Assembly: GCF_034702125.1 (NCBI RefSeq)
Contig: NC_085876.1
Coordinates: 16,245,253-16,309,252, forward strand
Length of the DNA stretch: 64,000 bases
Direction: 5' to 3'
DNA from: Engraulis encrasicolus
Lineage: Eukaryota > Chordata > Actinopteri > Clupeiformes > Engraulidae
Shown here one piece after another: positions 32,641 to 44,761 of this stretch. The notes beneath the pieces were generated by a model, which made no database searches, was not told where the DNA came from, and saw only the letters and a list, made by a program, of their open reading frames with translations. Made by a program: the position numbers and the translations under genes. The number at the start of each line of letters is the position of its first letter. The first letter of the stretch is position 1.

Positions 32641-33108
32641 AGGGGAGCGTACCTATGTTCCCACGCCCCATTGGTCCCACAGCCCATTGGTCCCACGACC
32701 CACTGGTCCCACAGCCCATTGGTCCCACGACCCATTGGTCCCACGTCACTAAGACTTTTTTTCCATTTTTTAGGCCCATTGGTCCCACAGCCCATTGGTC
32801 CCACAGTCCATTGGTCCCACATTGCTTTTTTATTTGAATTTTTAGGCCCATTGGTCCCACAGCCCATTGAAGTGTTTGTGATGTGGGACCAATGGACTGT
32901 GGGACCAATGGGCTGTGGGACCAATGGACTGTGGGACCAATGGGCTGTGGGACCAACGGATCAAAAAATAAGTTAAAAAATCTTAGTGATGTGGGACCAA
33001 TGGGCTGTGGGACCAATGGGCCTAATTTTGAAAAAACGCAAAAGTCTTAGCAATGTGGGACCAATGGGCTGTGGGACCAATGGGCCGTGGGAACATTGGG
33101 CTGACCCC
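32641..33108. mobile_element. Palindromic element of inverted CCAAT 16-mers, copy 2
   Basis: Same architecture as 7356-8027 without the nested 182-bp insertion. Left array of CCCATTGGTCCCACAG/CCCACTGG variants, centre gcttttttatttgaattttt, right array in reverse complement, outer ATGTTCCCACG inverted repeats. A short flanking repeat GACGGT (32635-32640, 33109-33114) is consistent with a decayed 8-bp duplication. Open frames on both strands here are array artefacts. Confidence 0.85.
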
Positions 33109-33114
33109 GACGGT

Positions 33115-34740
33115 CACCACTGAATCCAAGGGAATGGTAAGACAGTCTTAAGACGGTTAGCAACGACAAGAATCGAGAAACGGATCCCAGGGCTAGGCAT
33201 GGTTTTTGTCAAGGCCCAGTAGAGAATTTTTGCGTTTAGCAACAGAAATTTGCAGCAGCAACAGAAATTTGGTGACACAGCGGGAAAACAGCGCAAACCT
33301 CATCACGTGACAAAAGTGCTTTCTCGCGGCGTTGAGGAGCACGACTTAACTTGCAAAGGTGTCGCCAAAGGATTCAAAACACGCCCACCCAATGCAAAAA
33401 GGTGTGCTCAAGTTGGGTGGTTTCCTAAGGGGGCGTTGTCCCCTCCTTCTTCTTCTGTTTTTGAGGTGTTTGCACAAGAAGTGCGCTAACGCCATCTACA
33501 GCGCTAAGGGGACTCCATTTATTCTCAATCTCAGGACTCCGAAGGTCTCCTAACCGAAGTTACCCTAAAGGGGCATTCACCCGACATAAAGTGGATACAG
33601 GAAAATAACTAGAATGACGAATCTCTGTCTATAATCTCTGCCGTCGCACCTCAACGCGGAATGCACTTCCTTGAAATACGTATGCCTTTGTATGATGCCA
33701 GTCTGGTGTCTGAAAAAGCACCACACTTCCTCTCTTCCTTCTCTTCATCAATCCTCTCTTCTTAGTGTATATCTCTGCCTTCCTTCCCCCTTCTCTCATC
33801 CTCTCTCCATCCCAATCTCTCCATTTATCTGTGTTTACAAATCACTCACAACTCATTCTCCATATCTCTTTCTCTGCCTATGCTGCGTGTCAATCTGTTT
33901 TCTCGCTAATGTTTCTGTGCTTGCGTTTGTTAATCTGGCTCTTAGTCCGTTCCCTACGGAGAGCTGAGGATCTCTCCCTATTGTTGGCTCCAATTTCCTT
34001 TTCCCTCCGGCATTATTGGAATCCCCCAGACAGAATTGAGATGCAAAGCTTTTTATGTGATACATTTTGTTTATTTTTTTTGCTTTGTCTGCTTGTTTTG
34101 TTTGTTTTTCTTCCTCCATTACTTATTTATCTATTTCACTCTTTCAGTTTTCTGGGCCTTGTTTTCTGGAGATTTCTGGGTTTAAAAAAAAAAAAATCTT
34201 TCCAAGCTAGCTGGAAGGTTGTCATCGCCATCCTTCACCAGTAGCCTGTAATATGAAGCGGGGTTGCGGGTTACATCGAAAGTTACTTGGTCACATGCAG
34301 TGTAACTTCCCTATAAACCCATTCTACAAAAGGTGGATATGTTTGATGCAAGGTATGCTGCCATGGTAATTTACTCTACACCTCAAACCTGGCATTAGCA
34401 GTTTATGTTCTTGGTTAAGTTAGGGTTGAACTTGCCTGGTTAACACCAGACCTAATCACAAGTGAGTGTCTTTCAGATCAAAACGATTGTGTAGAACTAA
34501 AGGCAGTATGGGAGTTCCCAGGCTAGGGTTGAACAACTGTCTGGCTGAAATCTCAAAACAGATTGGAGTGAGGATCATTCTGCCGAGTGAGGGCGCAGAA
34601 CACATGTCAATTCTTCCACCTCTTCCAATGAACCTTCAGTGAAATTAATGCTCACATATTAATTCACAATCATTTGCGATTGCAGTGTTGTTGTAGAGTT
34701 GTAGGCCTGCAGTTAGCTAGGTGCAGTAAACTAGTTGATA
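33115..34740. other. Unassigned; pyrimidine-rich patch 33720-33860
   Basis: No repeat family, RNA gene or coding region recognised. The 159-codon plus-strand frame at 33765 is low-complexity hydrophobic sequence without a domain. Confidence 0.4.
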
Positions 34741-34744
34741 ATAG

Positions 34745-35230
34745 TTGTTGTTATATAATGACATCGAAATGATTACCAATTGCGAGATGCAGCCTGTGGC
34801 CAAAACATTGCAGCCTGGTCCAATTGTTTATGGAAACGGCTTTCACAATGTTTTGCCCATTGTCGGTTGTAATGCAAGTCATCCGTTCCTCTTCCAACCC
34901 CCAAGCCGCAAGCGCCTCCTTCAAGCCATGGGCTAAAGCCTCACCAGTGTGGTCCTCCGGGAAGAAGCTTGTCTGCAGGCATCGGCTTTTCATTTTGAAG
35001 TCATTCGTTATGAAGTGGAAGGTCAGACTCATGTATGGTTCCATGGTCCGGCTGGACCACAAATCTGACGTTGCGGAGAAGTACTCCACTTGTCCTAGTT
35101 CCGCTACGACATCTGCCCACTTGGAGTCCTACATTGCTAGTATCGAAAGATATGAAAAGTATTTCTGCGAATGTTTGTCCAATGTTTGGATTGCGTTTTA
35201 AATTCAACGTGCTCGATTGTAGACATCACG
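34745..35230 (-). pseudogene. hAT (ZBED-type) transposase fragment
   Basis: Minus-strand frame 35089-34751 reads VEYFSATSDLWSSRTMEPYM, then FPEDHTGEALAHGLKEALA, TCITTDNGQNIVKAV and RLQCFGHRLHLAI. These are consecutive blocks of the hAT catalytic region (the TTDNGxNIVKA Asp block and the CFGHRLHLA Cys/His block). A frameshifted upstream piece extends to about 35230. Dimerisation-domain C terminus and BED finger are absent. Truncated and dead. Confidence 0.85.
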
Positions 35231-35799
35231 GCCATGTGTTTAGCGATGTGGTATTATGCTATTGCGGCAGTAATTTATTTTAGTCTGCCAGAGCTGGGTG
35301 GATAAGGCGTCACGTTGTGTAAAGTGTCCGTTATAGACGTCTTTTTTGGGTGTGCATCAGATGTCTTATGCCTCACACTTTCGTTATACTGCACTTTGTG
35401 GTGGCATTTGATTGACTGACTTGCCAAACTGACTTGCCTGGCTCAACATTCTCCCTTGCAGGACCCAATTTAGAGAGCATTCTACGAACTGATGATAAAG
35501 GCTCCAGGTCTGGAGGCTGCCAAGAGGGCGGCAATTGTCTGAGGTTCACACGAGAAAGTGCTCGTACATGCACGCACACACACACACACACAGTTGTGGC
35601 TACATACTCACCGAATGCAAAGTCATAAAACACAGCCATAATCACTCGCACACCTTGTTGTAAATAGAGATAGGCCTAATAAGTGAGTTCGCAATTACCG
35701 GTGCGAAATGCATTATGGGTAATATTCGCCATTTTGAGAGATAAACAAAACAGCGTTGCCCCGGGATACATTTAAAAGCGCATGATATTTTATCTAGCC

Positions 35800-36830
35800 G
35801 GGTTACTCCGAGCATGTAATGTTGACAACAAACAATTCACACAACCATTTAACAACCCCAAATTACTCAACATTTCGCTGGTAGGTCAATGATGGTCTTG
35901 GGGTTGAAAACAAGACATTTTTGAACTTTTTAAGTGAAACCAGAATGAATTAACGAACTTGTTTTGGAGAGGTGTCTGGTAAACTAACAGAATGCTAACT
36001 ATCCGGGTTGCTAGCTAAATCCGATTATGTAATGTTGACAACAAACAAGTCACACAACCATTTAACAACTCCAAATTACTCAAAATTTCGCTGGTAAATC
36101 AAGGAGGATCTTGGGGTTGAAAACAAGACATTTTTGAACTTTTAAAGTGAAACCAGAATTTAATAACGAACTTGTTTTAGAGAGATGTCTGGTAACTAAC
36201 AGAAGACTAACCATCCGGGTTGCTAGCTACATCTGAGTATGTCATGTTGACAACAAACAAGTCACACAACCATTTAACAACCCCAAATTACTCAAAATGT
36301 CGCTGGTAGATCAAGGAGGGTCTTGGGGTTGAAAACAAGACATTTTTGAACTTTTTAAGTGAAACCAGAATTTAATAACGAACTTGTCTTGGAGAGATGT
36401 CTGGTAACTAACAGAAGACTAACCATCCGGGTTGCTAGCTAAATCCGAGTATGTCATGTTGACAGCAAACAAGTCACACAACCATTTAACAACCCCAAAT
36501 TATTCGAAATTTCGCTGGTAGATCAAGGAGGGTCTTGGGGTTGAAAACAAGACATTTTTGAACTTTGTAAGTGAAACCAGTATTTAATAACGAACTCGTT
36601 TTGGAGAGATGTCTGGTAACTAACAGAAGGCTAACCATCCGGGTTGCTAGCTAAATCCGAATATGTAATGTTGACAACAAACAATTCACACAACCATTTA
36701 ACAACCCCAAATTACTCAGATTACTAGATCAAGGAGGGTCTTGGGGTTGAAAACAAGACATTTTTGAACTTTTTAAGTGAAAGCAGAATTCATTAACAAA
36801 CTCGTTTTGAAGAGATGCCAGTTAGCCCAC
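35800..36830. repeat. ~212-bp satellite, about 4.8 copies
   Basis: GTTGACAACAAACAA recurs at 35821, 36034, 36246, 36458 (one change) and 36670. Each unit includes gaaaacaagacatttttgaa and atccgggttgctagct. Confidence 0.95.
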
Positions 36831-37192
36831 ACATAGCTATGTCTTCAGTACAGCTTTACATGTCCTTCTTAAATTGAATGTTTCATTAATTTATTCTACC
36901 AGTTCATGATATAGCTTCATTAATCACCTGTGGCCACTGTCTGTCATCGTCTATCCATGAAACTTTATTCAAAACTTAATTCAGGCTGTTATTTTGATGG
37001 TCTCAGTCACCAGAATTGATAAACGCAGCAACTATGGCATAACGGAGAACGGCACACTTCAGCAATGGCGACAGTGCACACTGGCGGCACCCATGAATCG
37101 CAATGCAATCATTCTAAAATCTACAGAAAGCACCACTTTTACCCCACTACGAAATCCACAAAGTATGACATTTATTTACCTCGTTTATACTG

Positions 37193-38410
37193 GTGTGCAG
37201 CTCAGTGTCCTACCTCAAAAAGAACACCATCAGTGGACTGAATGACTACCGACCAGTGGCACTCACTCCCATCATTATGAAGTGTTTTGAAAAACTGGTT
37301 CGGGCTCACATCACCTCCTGTCTCCCACCTGGGTTTGACCCTCATCAGTTTGCCTACCGGGCCGGCAGGTCCACAGATGACGCCATCATAACAGCCCTTC
37401 ATGCTGCTCTGTCCCATCTAGAGCAGCAGGGGAGCTATGCCAGGCTGCTCTTTGTGGATTTTAGCTCGGCATTCAACACTATCCTCCCCAACAGACTGGT
37501 GACCAAGTTATTGGACCTGGGGCTGTCACACTCCATCTGTCGGTGGATACTGGACTTTCTGACAGGCCGCTCCCAGAGGGTAAGAGCTGGCTCCCACCTG
37601 TCCTCAGTCATAAACACCAGCACAGGCTCCCCCCAAGGTTGTGTGCTAAGCCCACTCCTGTACACCCTATACACTTACGACTGCACCCCCTCTCACTCCA
37701 GCAATAGTATCATCAAGTTTGCTTATGACACCACCATCGTAGGTCTCATCTCCAAGGGAGACGAAACTGCATACAGGGAAGAGGTGCAGCGTCTATCGGT
37801 CTGGTGCAAGGAGAACAACCTGTTCCTAAACATCTCAAAAACAAAGGAGTTGATAGTGGACTACAGGAGGACAAAGGCTAACATTCAACCGCTGGTCATC
37901 GATGGGGCCTGTGTGGAGAGGGTCTCTGATTTCCGCTTCCTGGGCGTGCATCTGAGGGACGACCTTACTTGGAACACCAACACCACTGCCACCATCAAGA
38001 AGGCACAACAGAGACTGTACTTCCTTAGGGTCTTACGGGCAAACCATCTACCCCAAAGTCTACTGGTGGCCTTCTACCGGAGCTCCATAGAGAGCATCCT
38101 AACATACTGTTTATGTGTGTGGTATTCCAGCTGCACAGCAGCGGACAGAAGAGCTCTTCAGAGAGTGGTCAGCACAGCTCAGAAGATCACCAGCTGTCCC
38201 CTGCCCTCTTTAGAGGAGTTGTTCTCCTGTCGCTGTCTAAAGAAAGCCAAGCAAATCATCAGAGACCCCTACCATTCTGGACATAAACTGTTTGAGCTGC
38301 TGCCATCAGGCAGGCGTTACAGGGCTCTGGGTACAAAAACAAACAGGCTAAAAGACAGTTTTTATCCAAAAGCAATCTACACACTTAATTTTGCACAGCT
38401 GACTTTTTAA
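37193..38410 (+). pseudogene. L2-type reverse transcriptase, open but catalytically altered
   Basis: A single open frame of ~400 codons covers RT fingers ([20 protein letters not shown]), palm A ([13 protein letters not shown]), palm B ([16 protein letters not shown]), palm C and the thumb through to the stop at 38408. Palm C reads FAYDTT instead of FADDTT (37718-37732), so one of the two catalytic aspartates is Tyr. The upstream apurinic endonuclease is missing through truncation. The ATG at 37193 lies at or just before the truncation point and is not native. Confidence 0.85.
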
Positions 38411-38561
38411 AATCTTAATTATTTTTATACAGTATATATATAGGTTCTTTGTTGATTTTTAAGCACCGTGAGCATCTGCACTTTACCAATTTCGTTGTAC
38501 CTGTACAATGACAATAAAGTTTCATTCATTCATTCATTCATTCATTCATTCATTCATTCAT
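37199..38561 (+). mobile_element. L2-like LINE, 5'-truncated, with (ATTC)n tail
   Basis: The 3' end is TGACAATAAAGTTTCATTC followed by (ATTC)9, the L2/Maui style of tail. The 5' truncation lies within the RT. The element sits inside the 35677-38667 inverted-repeat element. Confidence 0.85.
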
Positions 38562-38667
38562 TCTTTGGGAAGGCAGGATCTGGTATCCACGCATTTGTTT
38601 ATCTACTGTTTTGCGTTGCTAGGTCAATTTCGCGCAGGCGCACTAGTAATTGCGAACTCACTTATTA

Positions 38668-39340
38668 TAGTAAGTCTAGACATAGCCTACTTAGAATATA
38701 ACTTTGAACAAAAATAATATGCTCTATTCCCTGCACACATACACAAACCAATAAACAACTGCCAGCATCCGTGTACTCGAACAAGTGCAATATAAATATG
38801 TATGCTCTAGAGCCTGGAGGTAATAATATACAACACTAACAACCAGAAGAGAGCTACCATAGCTCACAGAGACAAGATAATGTTTACAACAATTAAGACT
38901 AAAGTTGTAAGCCATCGGGGGATCATTCTGGATACCCTCCATAAATTACACCAATGTGTCCATTGAGTGGTATTATTGGATTGTGGGAAAATGTCCGTCT
39001 TAAAGCCAGGGGCAATTTCTCTGCCCCATGAAGACAGTCCTGTAGGAAAACGGGATATAACGGCGTATATGGACTTTTCTCCTCATGGGGGGTTGTGCAC
39101 AGATGCCACAAACACACACAAGAACACATGAGCTGTGCTTCTCCGAGACCTGCAATAACTTCATGAGCGCACACACACACACACACACACTAGCACATGA
39201 AGCACCTGTTATACAAACTGATGTCAACTGGTGGTTAGTGTACGTATGTCAACTGGTTAGTGTGCCTCAGGGGCCATCTCTGACTCCATTATGGTGGCCA
39301 GCCTGGTCGTCCTCATGTGACGCACGCACGCACGCACACA
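38668..39340. other. Unassigned with short (CA)n runs
   Basis: CA runs at about 39168-39190. Nothing else recognised to about 39790. Confidence 0.4.
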
Positions 39341-39799
39341 CGCCCTGTCATTACAGCTGGTGATTTATCTCTGGACCCTCTCCCTCATTTGTTACACTGC
39401 AAAAAAACGTCAATAATGACAACCGAGCGAATGAACGATCAGGGAAGCGAATGAGTGAGCAAGGGAAACAAATGAATGAGCAAACGACTACAGTGAACAA
39501 TAGAATGAGGAAGAGAACAAATGGACAAATGAGTGCACATGGTGCACTTTGAGGATGTGACAGAAGGGCCGCCCACGCAGTCAATTGACTACCAATTGTG
39601 ATTGACCCCCCGACCCCACCCGCCTCAAGAGTACAGACCCCTACAGTCAATTGACCCCGATTGTGGTCGAACCTCACCTCCCACAGGTATGACCTTCTAC
39701 ACCCCCATTACCACCCCCAATGGTCACCACCAAGGCCCCACACCTCACCTTGCCTCCCACACGCTCCACTCCACCCAATATCCATGGTGTATGGAAAAG

Positions 39800-40190
39800 A
39801 GGAGCAGGAATAAGGATGGAGGTGAGGAGAGGAGAGGAGAGGACAAAAGATGACAAAGCAAATGGAGGTAGGGACAAGAGGATTTGGAGACTAGGGGAGA
39901 GGATGAGAAGAGAGTGTACAGCAGAGAAGAGGAGAGGAGACGAAAGAAGGAGAGGAGGGTAAAGCAGAGAAGTGGAGAGAGTAGGAGAGGAGAGAGACAT
40001 GTAGGAGAGGAGAATAAGAAAGAGAGTAGAGTCACTTTGGCTAAATCAGGAGGAGAGGAGAGGAGATAAATGGAGAGGAGAGAGGTAGGGTCATGAGGAG
40101 AGAAGAGAGAGAAAATAGGAAAGGGGGGGGATAGAGGAGGGTCATCAGGAGAGAAGAGAGAAACAGGAGAGAGGAGAGGAGGGAAGAGAA
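39800..40190. repeat. Purine-rich GGAGA tract
   Basis: About 390 bp dominated by GAGGAGAGGAGA-type sequence. A complementary-biased C/T tract lies at about 40500-40740. Open frames here are artefacts. Confidence 0.85.
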
Positions 40191-40994
40191 GCAAATGGCC
40201 ACTCTGGCTAAATCAGGTGTAGCTTAATGAGATTACAGGGGGTCTGAGGGACGATCAATGAGGACCAAGCACAGCCCCACCGGGAAGCCAGGAACTGATT
40301 TTTGCTCTCTTTTTTTCTCTCTTTCTTTATTTTGTACCAGCTCTCATTTCTTTCTCTGCTCTACAATAATCCTAGCATGCTCCCTAAAGTCGATGTAAAG
40401 GCATCACAGCTTATCCATGTTCCCTCTCACATCTCTCACGTCCACAGCAGCTGTCAGATTTCATCTCATTAGCCACTGTACGTCTGATTAATTAAGAATA
40501 CAGATTTTTCCTTCGCTTCCTCCTTCACCTCTCTCTCTTGCTTCGTTCCTCTCTTAATCACTTCCCCCTCACTTCTCTTCTACTCCTCTCTCCTAATCAC
40601 TTGAGCGCTTCTCTACTGCTCCTCTCCTTTCCTCTTCCTCTCCTCAACTCTTGCATACATCCCCCTCTTCACATCCATCCCCTCATCCTTTACTTCCTCC
40701 CTCTTCTCTCCCTTCATTTTCTCTTATACTTCCCTCCCTATGGCCAACAGTTTGCATGTGTGTGTGGGTGCGTGCATGCATGCATACTGGTGGAGAGGAG
40801 AGTAATTGTTGAAACTAGGAAGGAGATTAAAAGTGTGCATGCGTGGGTGCGTGCATGGGTGCGTGTGTGTCCTTTAGCTGGTTTGGGACCATAGGGAGTG
40901 TTTGTAATTGACGACCACATAACTCCACTGAGGGCTGTTAAGCTCATACGGAAGCTTCTGGCAAAGAGTGATATGCTGCATAGAATAAGGATTG

Positions 40995-41050
<56 letters not shown>
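40995..41050. repeat. (GA)n microsatellite
   Basis: About 27 GA units. The sequence from 41051 to 41447 is unassigned. Confidence 0.95.
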
Positions 41051-41051
<1 letters not shown>

Positions 41052-41455
41052 GGTTTGAAATGAGGTGTGTGGGTGTGTGTTTGTGTGTACCCTGTGGAAA
41101 CGTGAAAGCAGCTGTAGGTAATGAGGCAGGTAAAGTGGTGGTCACAAACATAAAGAAAGGGATTAAGAGCCATCCCTCTTCCCCAGCCAACAGTGGTGTC
41201 TGGCCATGGTAGAGGGTCCAACTGCAGATGGAGATTGGTGCCATTTATCCCCAATTCACAGGCTGTAGCTTACAGTACTTTCTCCATATCACTACTGTAG
41301 GTTTTGCCTACGCCTTCTGTCTCTAACTGCTGAGTGTCTGGTTCATCCGTTCTATTAAGTAATATAACCCATCCCACATACAGACTGTTTTTGTTTTGTT
41401 TTTCTGCATTATTGTGTTTTGTGTCTGTCTCGACTCCCGTTTCCCAGACTGGTGT

Positions 41456-41784
41456 TAGGGCTGGGCAATATGACGATATATATCGTTATCGTGATATAAA
41501 AGTGTATATCGTGATAGTAATTTTACAAATGTTATACAATTGAATATCATTTAATTACATTTCTTGTTGTCACAATACACACTATAAGTTAATGTAACTG
41601 TAAAAATAAGAATAAAAAGATCAATTTTAAAGAAAGATTGTTTTGCGACATGAAACAATAAAGAGCAAATAAAGAAAATAACTGAAAACGTATGTAATTG
41701 TGCGATATCGCGATATATATCGTTACCGTGATATGAAGTAATCCATATCGTGATATTGTTTTTTTTCCATATCGCCCAGCCCTA
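41456..41784. mobile_element. hAT-type MITE, 329 bp, perfect 8-bp duplication
   Basis: ACTGGTGT at 41448-41455 and 41785-41792. Ends TAGGGCTGGGCAATAT and, reverse-complemented, TAGGGCTGGGCGATAT. Subterminal CGATATATATCG repeats. Non-coding. Confidence 0.93.
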
Positions 41785-42247
41785 ACTGGTGTAATTCAAC
41801 ACAAGTCAGTTCAGCTCAGTGCTACATTCTTATTGCTGCGACACAAATGATATTTGTTTTCTGCAGGGAAACCTTGCAGAAGAACCGTGGTACTATGTGA
41901 GTTACAGGGGGGAACTACGGGAAGTCAATCCATGACATGTATGGTTTTGCATGATACCAAAACAGGGTTCCCGCGGGTTATTAAAAATATTAAAAAGGCA
42001 TTGAATTTAGTTATCCAGCATTAAGAGCATTAATAGCATTGAATTAGCTGTTAAAAGTCTGGAATTTTTTTCACTGCGGCATTAAATTTTCAAAAAACAT
42101 TTCAGTGTGCAACCTAAAGGACGAAGTTTTTTTTTCATAATGAAGATGACGCACAGAACGTCAATACCCATGATTCGTTGTAGAACGCTACTGTAAACAC
42201 AAATCTAGAGTGCAGCGGCGTCATTTTTTGATGAGGTGAGGTGAAGA

Positions 42248-42436
42248 ATGGGAAAGTGCCGGTTTAACCCCAAGTGGCTGCAGGATCCAAAATACTTTTG
42301 GGTAAAATCTGTGCCGAATGACCGCGAGGCGTGCTGCACACTATGCAAGAAAACGTTTACGCTGGGCTTTTTTCATAATGAAGATGACGCACAGAACGTC
42401 CATTCGTTGCACTGTAAACACGTGCACAAACCTTGA
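42248..42436 (+). pseudogene. BED-type zinc-finger N terminus of a hAT transposase
   Basis: The 62-residue frame starts MGKCRFNPKWLQDPKYFWVK and has CTLCKKTFTLG, the Cys-x2-Cys half of a BED finger. His residues follow (HSLHCKHVH), but the usual KALESH stretch is replaced by HNEDDAQNV, which derives from a duplicated segment of the element. It ends at a stop, and no downstream catalytic exon was found within the element. Non-functional remnant or degenerate first exon. Confidence 0.6.
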
Positions 42437-43212
42437 GTGCTGCAGCGACAACGGGAAGTGTAGCATTAACAATTATCTATCCTCGCTGTAGCGCACAAGT
42501 ATTTTTTCCACTAACCAGCAAAGTTTTATTTGTGCCGTCCAAGCACCAGTTGAACTCGAGAAGCAGGTTGTGATCAAAGCCACCCCCCCTTTATATTTAT
42601 TTCATTGTGTTCATGCAAACAGTGGAGAACTGACGTTGTGGAATGTTACCGGTTTTCTTGGGGTATTCTTTTTAAGGCTATTGAACGTTGTGAAGCAAAC
42701 TTAAGGAGCAATCAGAAATCCACCGCTGTCATTTGTAGCCATTTCAATTTCATGACAAAGCTGTGTTACAAACGCAATTAGGCTACTTGGCGAGACAGCC
42801 TATCGATTGGTCGCAACTAGTAGATGTATCACCAACGACCACCGACATTAATTAACACACTCTTGCCTAAAAGCGTTAGCAGAAAACAAGGCGACGTCAT
42901 GCAACATTTAGCCTCTTTTTAAAATCTTGCATTGAATTTTTGAGGTGGCCAATAATAACCACAGACGCGTAACCGCGGTTAAATCACACACTGGTTAGGC
43001 TACAGTGCACTCCACACACCAACGCGTGGGCACGCTATACCTGTTGGTAGCAAACTTGACTCGTATCAAATCCCGTCTCTGAACTATTTCCCCTTGCTGT
43101 TCGGAAAAAAGACGACTACTTAGTTGATCTTGTTTTAATCGATGCGCTGCTAAACCAGGAGACCTGACCCATCTATGAATAGGGGGGCTCACGGCGCATT
43201 TCCTTACTGAAT

Positions 43213-43381
43213 CATGTAAGGGTTAACGTTCGGCGAGAAGGTCGCTACCGTGGAATAGCAGCACGACAGAGAGAATCTTTAGACCCCGACGCGGAGCGGA
43301 GGGGTCTTGTTCTCTCTGAAGTGCTGCTATTCCACAAAGCGACCGACTCGCCGAAAGTTAAACCGCTTATTATATGGATAT
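43213..43381. repeat. Long imperfect hairpin (nested palindrome)
   Basis: GTTCGGCGAG..., GGAATAGCAGCAC and AGAGAGAA are answered by TTCTCTCT, GTGCTGCTATTCC and CTCGCCGAA, giving arms of about 70 bp around a GACCCCG/CGGAGGGGTC centre. Confidence 0.85.
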
Positions 43382-43868
43382 ACTTAAATGATTCACACAT
43401 GCGGGGACATTTCTTTAGACATATTTAATGTTAAGATTGTTGCTGCGCAAAACAAAACATTGCCGTTGTGGAACACCGCTAGGCAACAGCTAGGTAGGCT
43501 AGCCAGGACAACAGGTGTTGTGTATCACAGCAGCTGATTAGAGTGACAAAAGACCGGACCCCCTGCGGAGTGATATGAAACATTCGCTTTAGCCACTGAC
43601 TTGTATACAAGCCAGTGGCTTTAGCAGTGAACGTCTTGTTGCCATTGACAGCGGTAGCCAGGACAACGGGTGCTGTCTATCACAGCAGCTGATTAGAGTC
43701 TTGTTGAAAAGTCGCTTTAGCAGTGAAAAGTCTTGTTGCCATTGACAGCGGTCTGTTATAGACCAACCCGTCCGTTATCGAAAAATAACAGACGTCCGAA
43801 CGTTGGGGAGCCCCGTTGAAATGAATGGAGCATTCGACAGATGACGTCACAACCATATAATAAGCTTA
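43366..43868. mobile_element. Possible nested inverted-repeat element
   Basis: GCTTATTATATGG at 43366-43378 is inverted as CCATATAATAAGC at about 43853-43865. The interior has a direct duplication (tttagcagtgaa...gttgccattgacagcggt at 43619 and 43716). Borders uncertain. Confidence 0.45.
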
Positions 43869-44761
43869 GATAATGCATACTTCCCAAAATTGCGCATGGT
43901 GAAAAATTGTAAACAAGCATGGACGCATGCATGGTCTTATCGGATAATCATTATTGTGGCCATTCGACTATGGCAGTGCTATTCTCAAATACCTGTAAAA
44001 CACTACATTAAGGGGGATCATTACTTGCACAACTAGCCCTATGACCAATAACTTGTTGACTTAAAAAATGAGTGGGTTATTGTCAGTTTAACGCTCAAAT
44101 TGTAAATGGTACATTTAAATGTAGGCAATTATGCTTTTTGAACGTCATTATAATGGAGTGAAGAAAAACGATCAGGCCTAATTATTAGGCCCAACAACAA
44201 TAATAATGGTCTACTCCAATTTAGTCTGATAGGTTTACATTATATTGGCTGATACATGTTGAAAGACAGATAGGCCTACTGTATGAATATAGGTCAGAGT
44301 AAATATGCAAATTATGATTACGATTGGTCTAATTCATCTTAGAAAATGTCAATAGCCTATAAAAAACAGCAAATGTTCCAATTCTTTCTGTGTTTGGCTG
44401 ATCGGTGATCATCACAGCAAGTCGGTAATCTGCAATTAACAAATAAATAGTGCTTTTGAAGCAGCTTTTGAATTCAATTCTGGGGTTTGTTTAAGTAAAT
44501 AAATCTGAGATGCTACAATGCAACTTTGCATGTGTTTTAATTGTATTTTCCATAAATGTACATTCTTGTGCCAAACAGAGAGGTAATCTCTTAAGAAGTA
44601 ATGAGGTTTGAATTTGATACGCGCTTTCTTAATTGAATTTCGTTCAATATTATTGAAATAATGGGTGCGATAAAAGTATTAAATTTTATGTGAACATGCA
44701 TTAAAAAAGGTCTTAAAAGCATTGAATTTAGGTTTAACAATCCTGGGGGAACCCTGCAAAA

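Larger units (their letters stand above)
35677..38667. mobile_element. Inverted-repeat-bounded element with internal 212-bp satellite, split by a LINE
   Basis: The left border AGTGAGTTCGCAATTACCGG and the reverse complement of the right border, AGTGAGTTCGCAATTACTAG, are inverted repeats. Further shared blocks (AGATAAACAAA, GCGTTGC) lie just inside. The interior holds five ~212-bp tandem repeats and a 1.36-kb L2-like LINE. The target duplication is ambiguous because of a TAATA/TATTA palindrome at the borders. Confidence 0.6.
41963..44756 (+). mobile_element. hAT element, 2.79 kb, with BED-finger exon
   Basis: Ends CAGGGTTCCCGCGGG and, reverse-complemented, CAGGGTTCCCCCAGG. Just inside are ...AGGCATTGAATTTAG and ...CTAAATTCAATGC. 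Flanked by CAAAA on both sides (41958-41962, 44757-44761), shorter than the expected 8 bp. It contains a BED-type exon, an internal duplication (cataatgaagatgacgcaca at 42137 and 42373) and nested palindromes near 43.2-43.9 kb. No catalytic transposase domain was identified. Confidence 0.8.

Noticed and set aside
33765..34244. 159-codon hydrophobic frame
   Set aside because: Pyrimidine-rich low-complexity sequence giving Leu/Phe/Ser runs without a domain.
35800..36830. CRISPR-like regular repeats
   Set aside because: The 212-bp units are contiguous with no unique spacers and the genome is vertebrate; other tandem arrays (25345, 60081) are rejected likewise.
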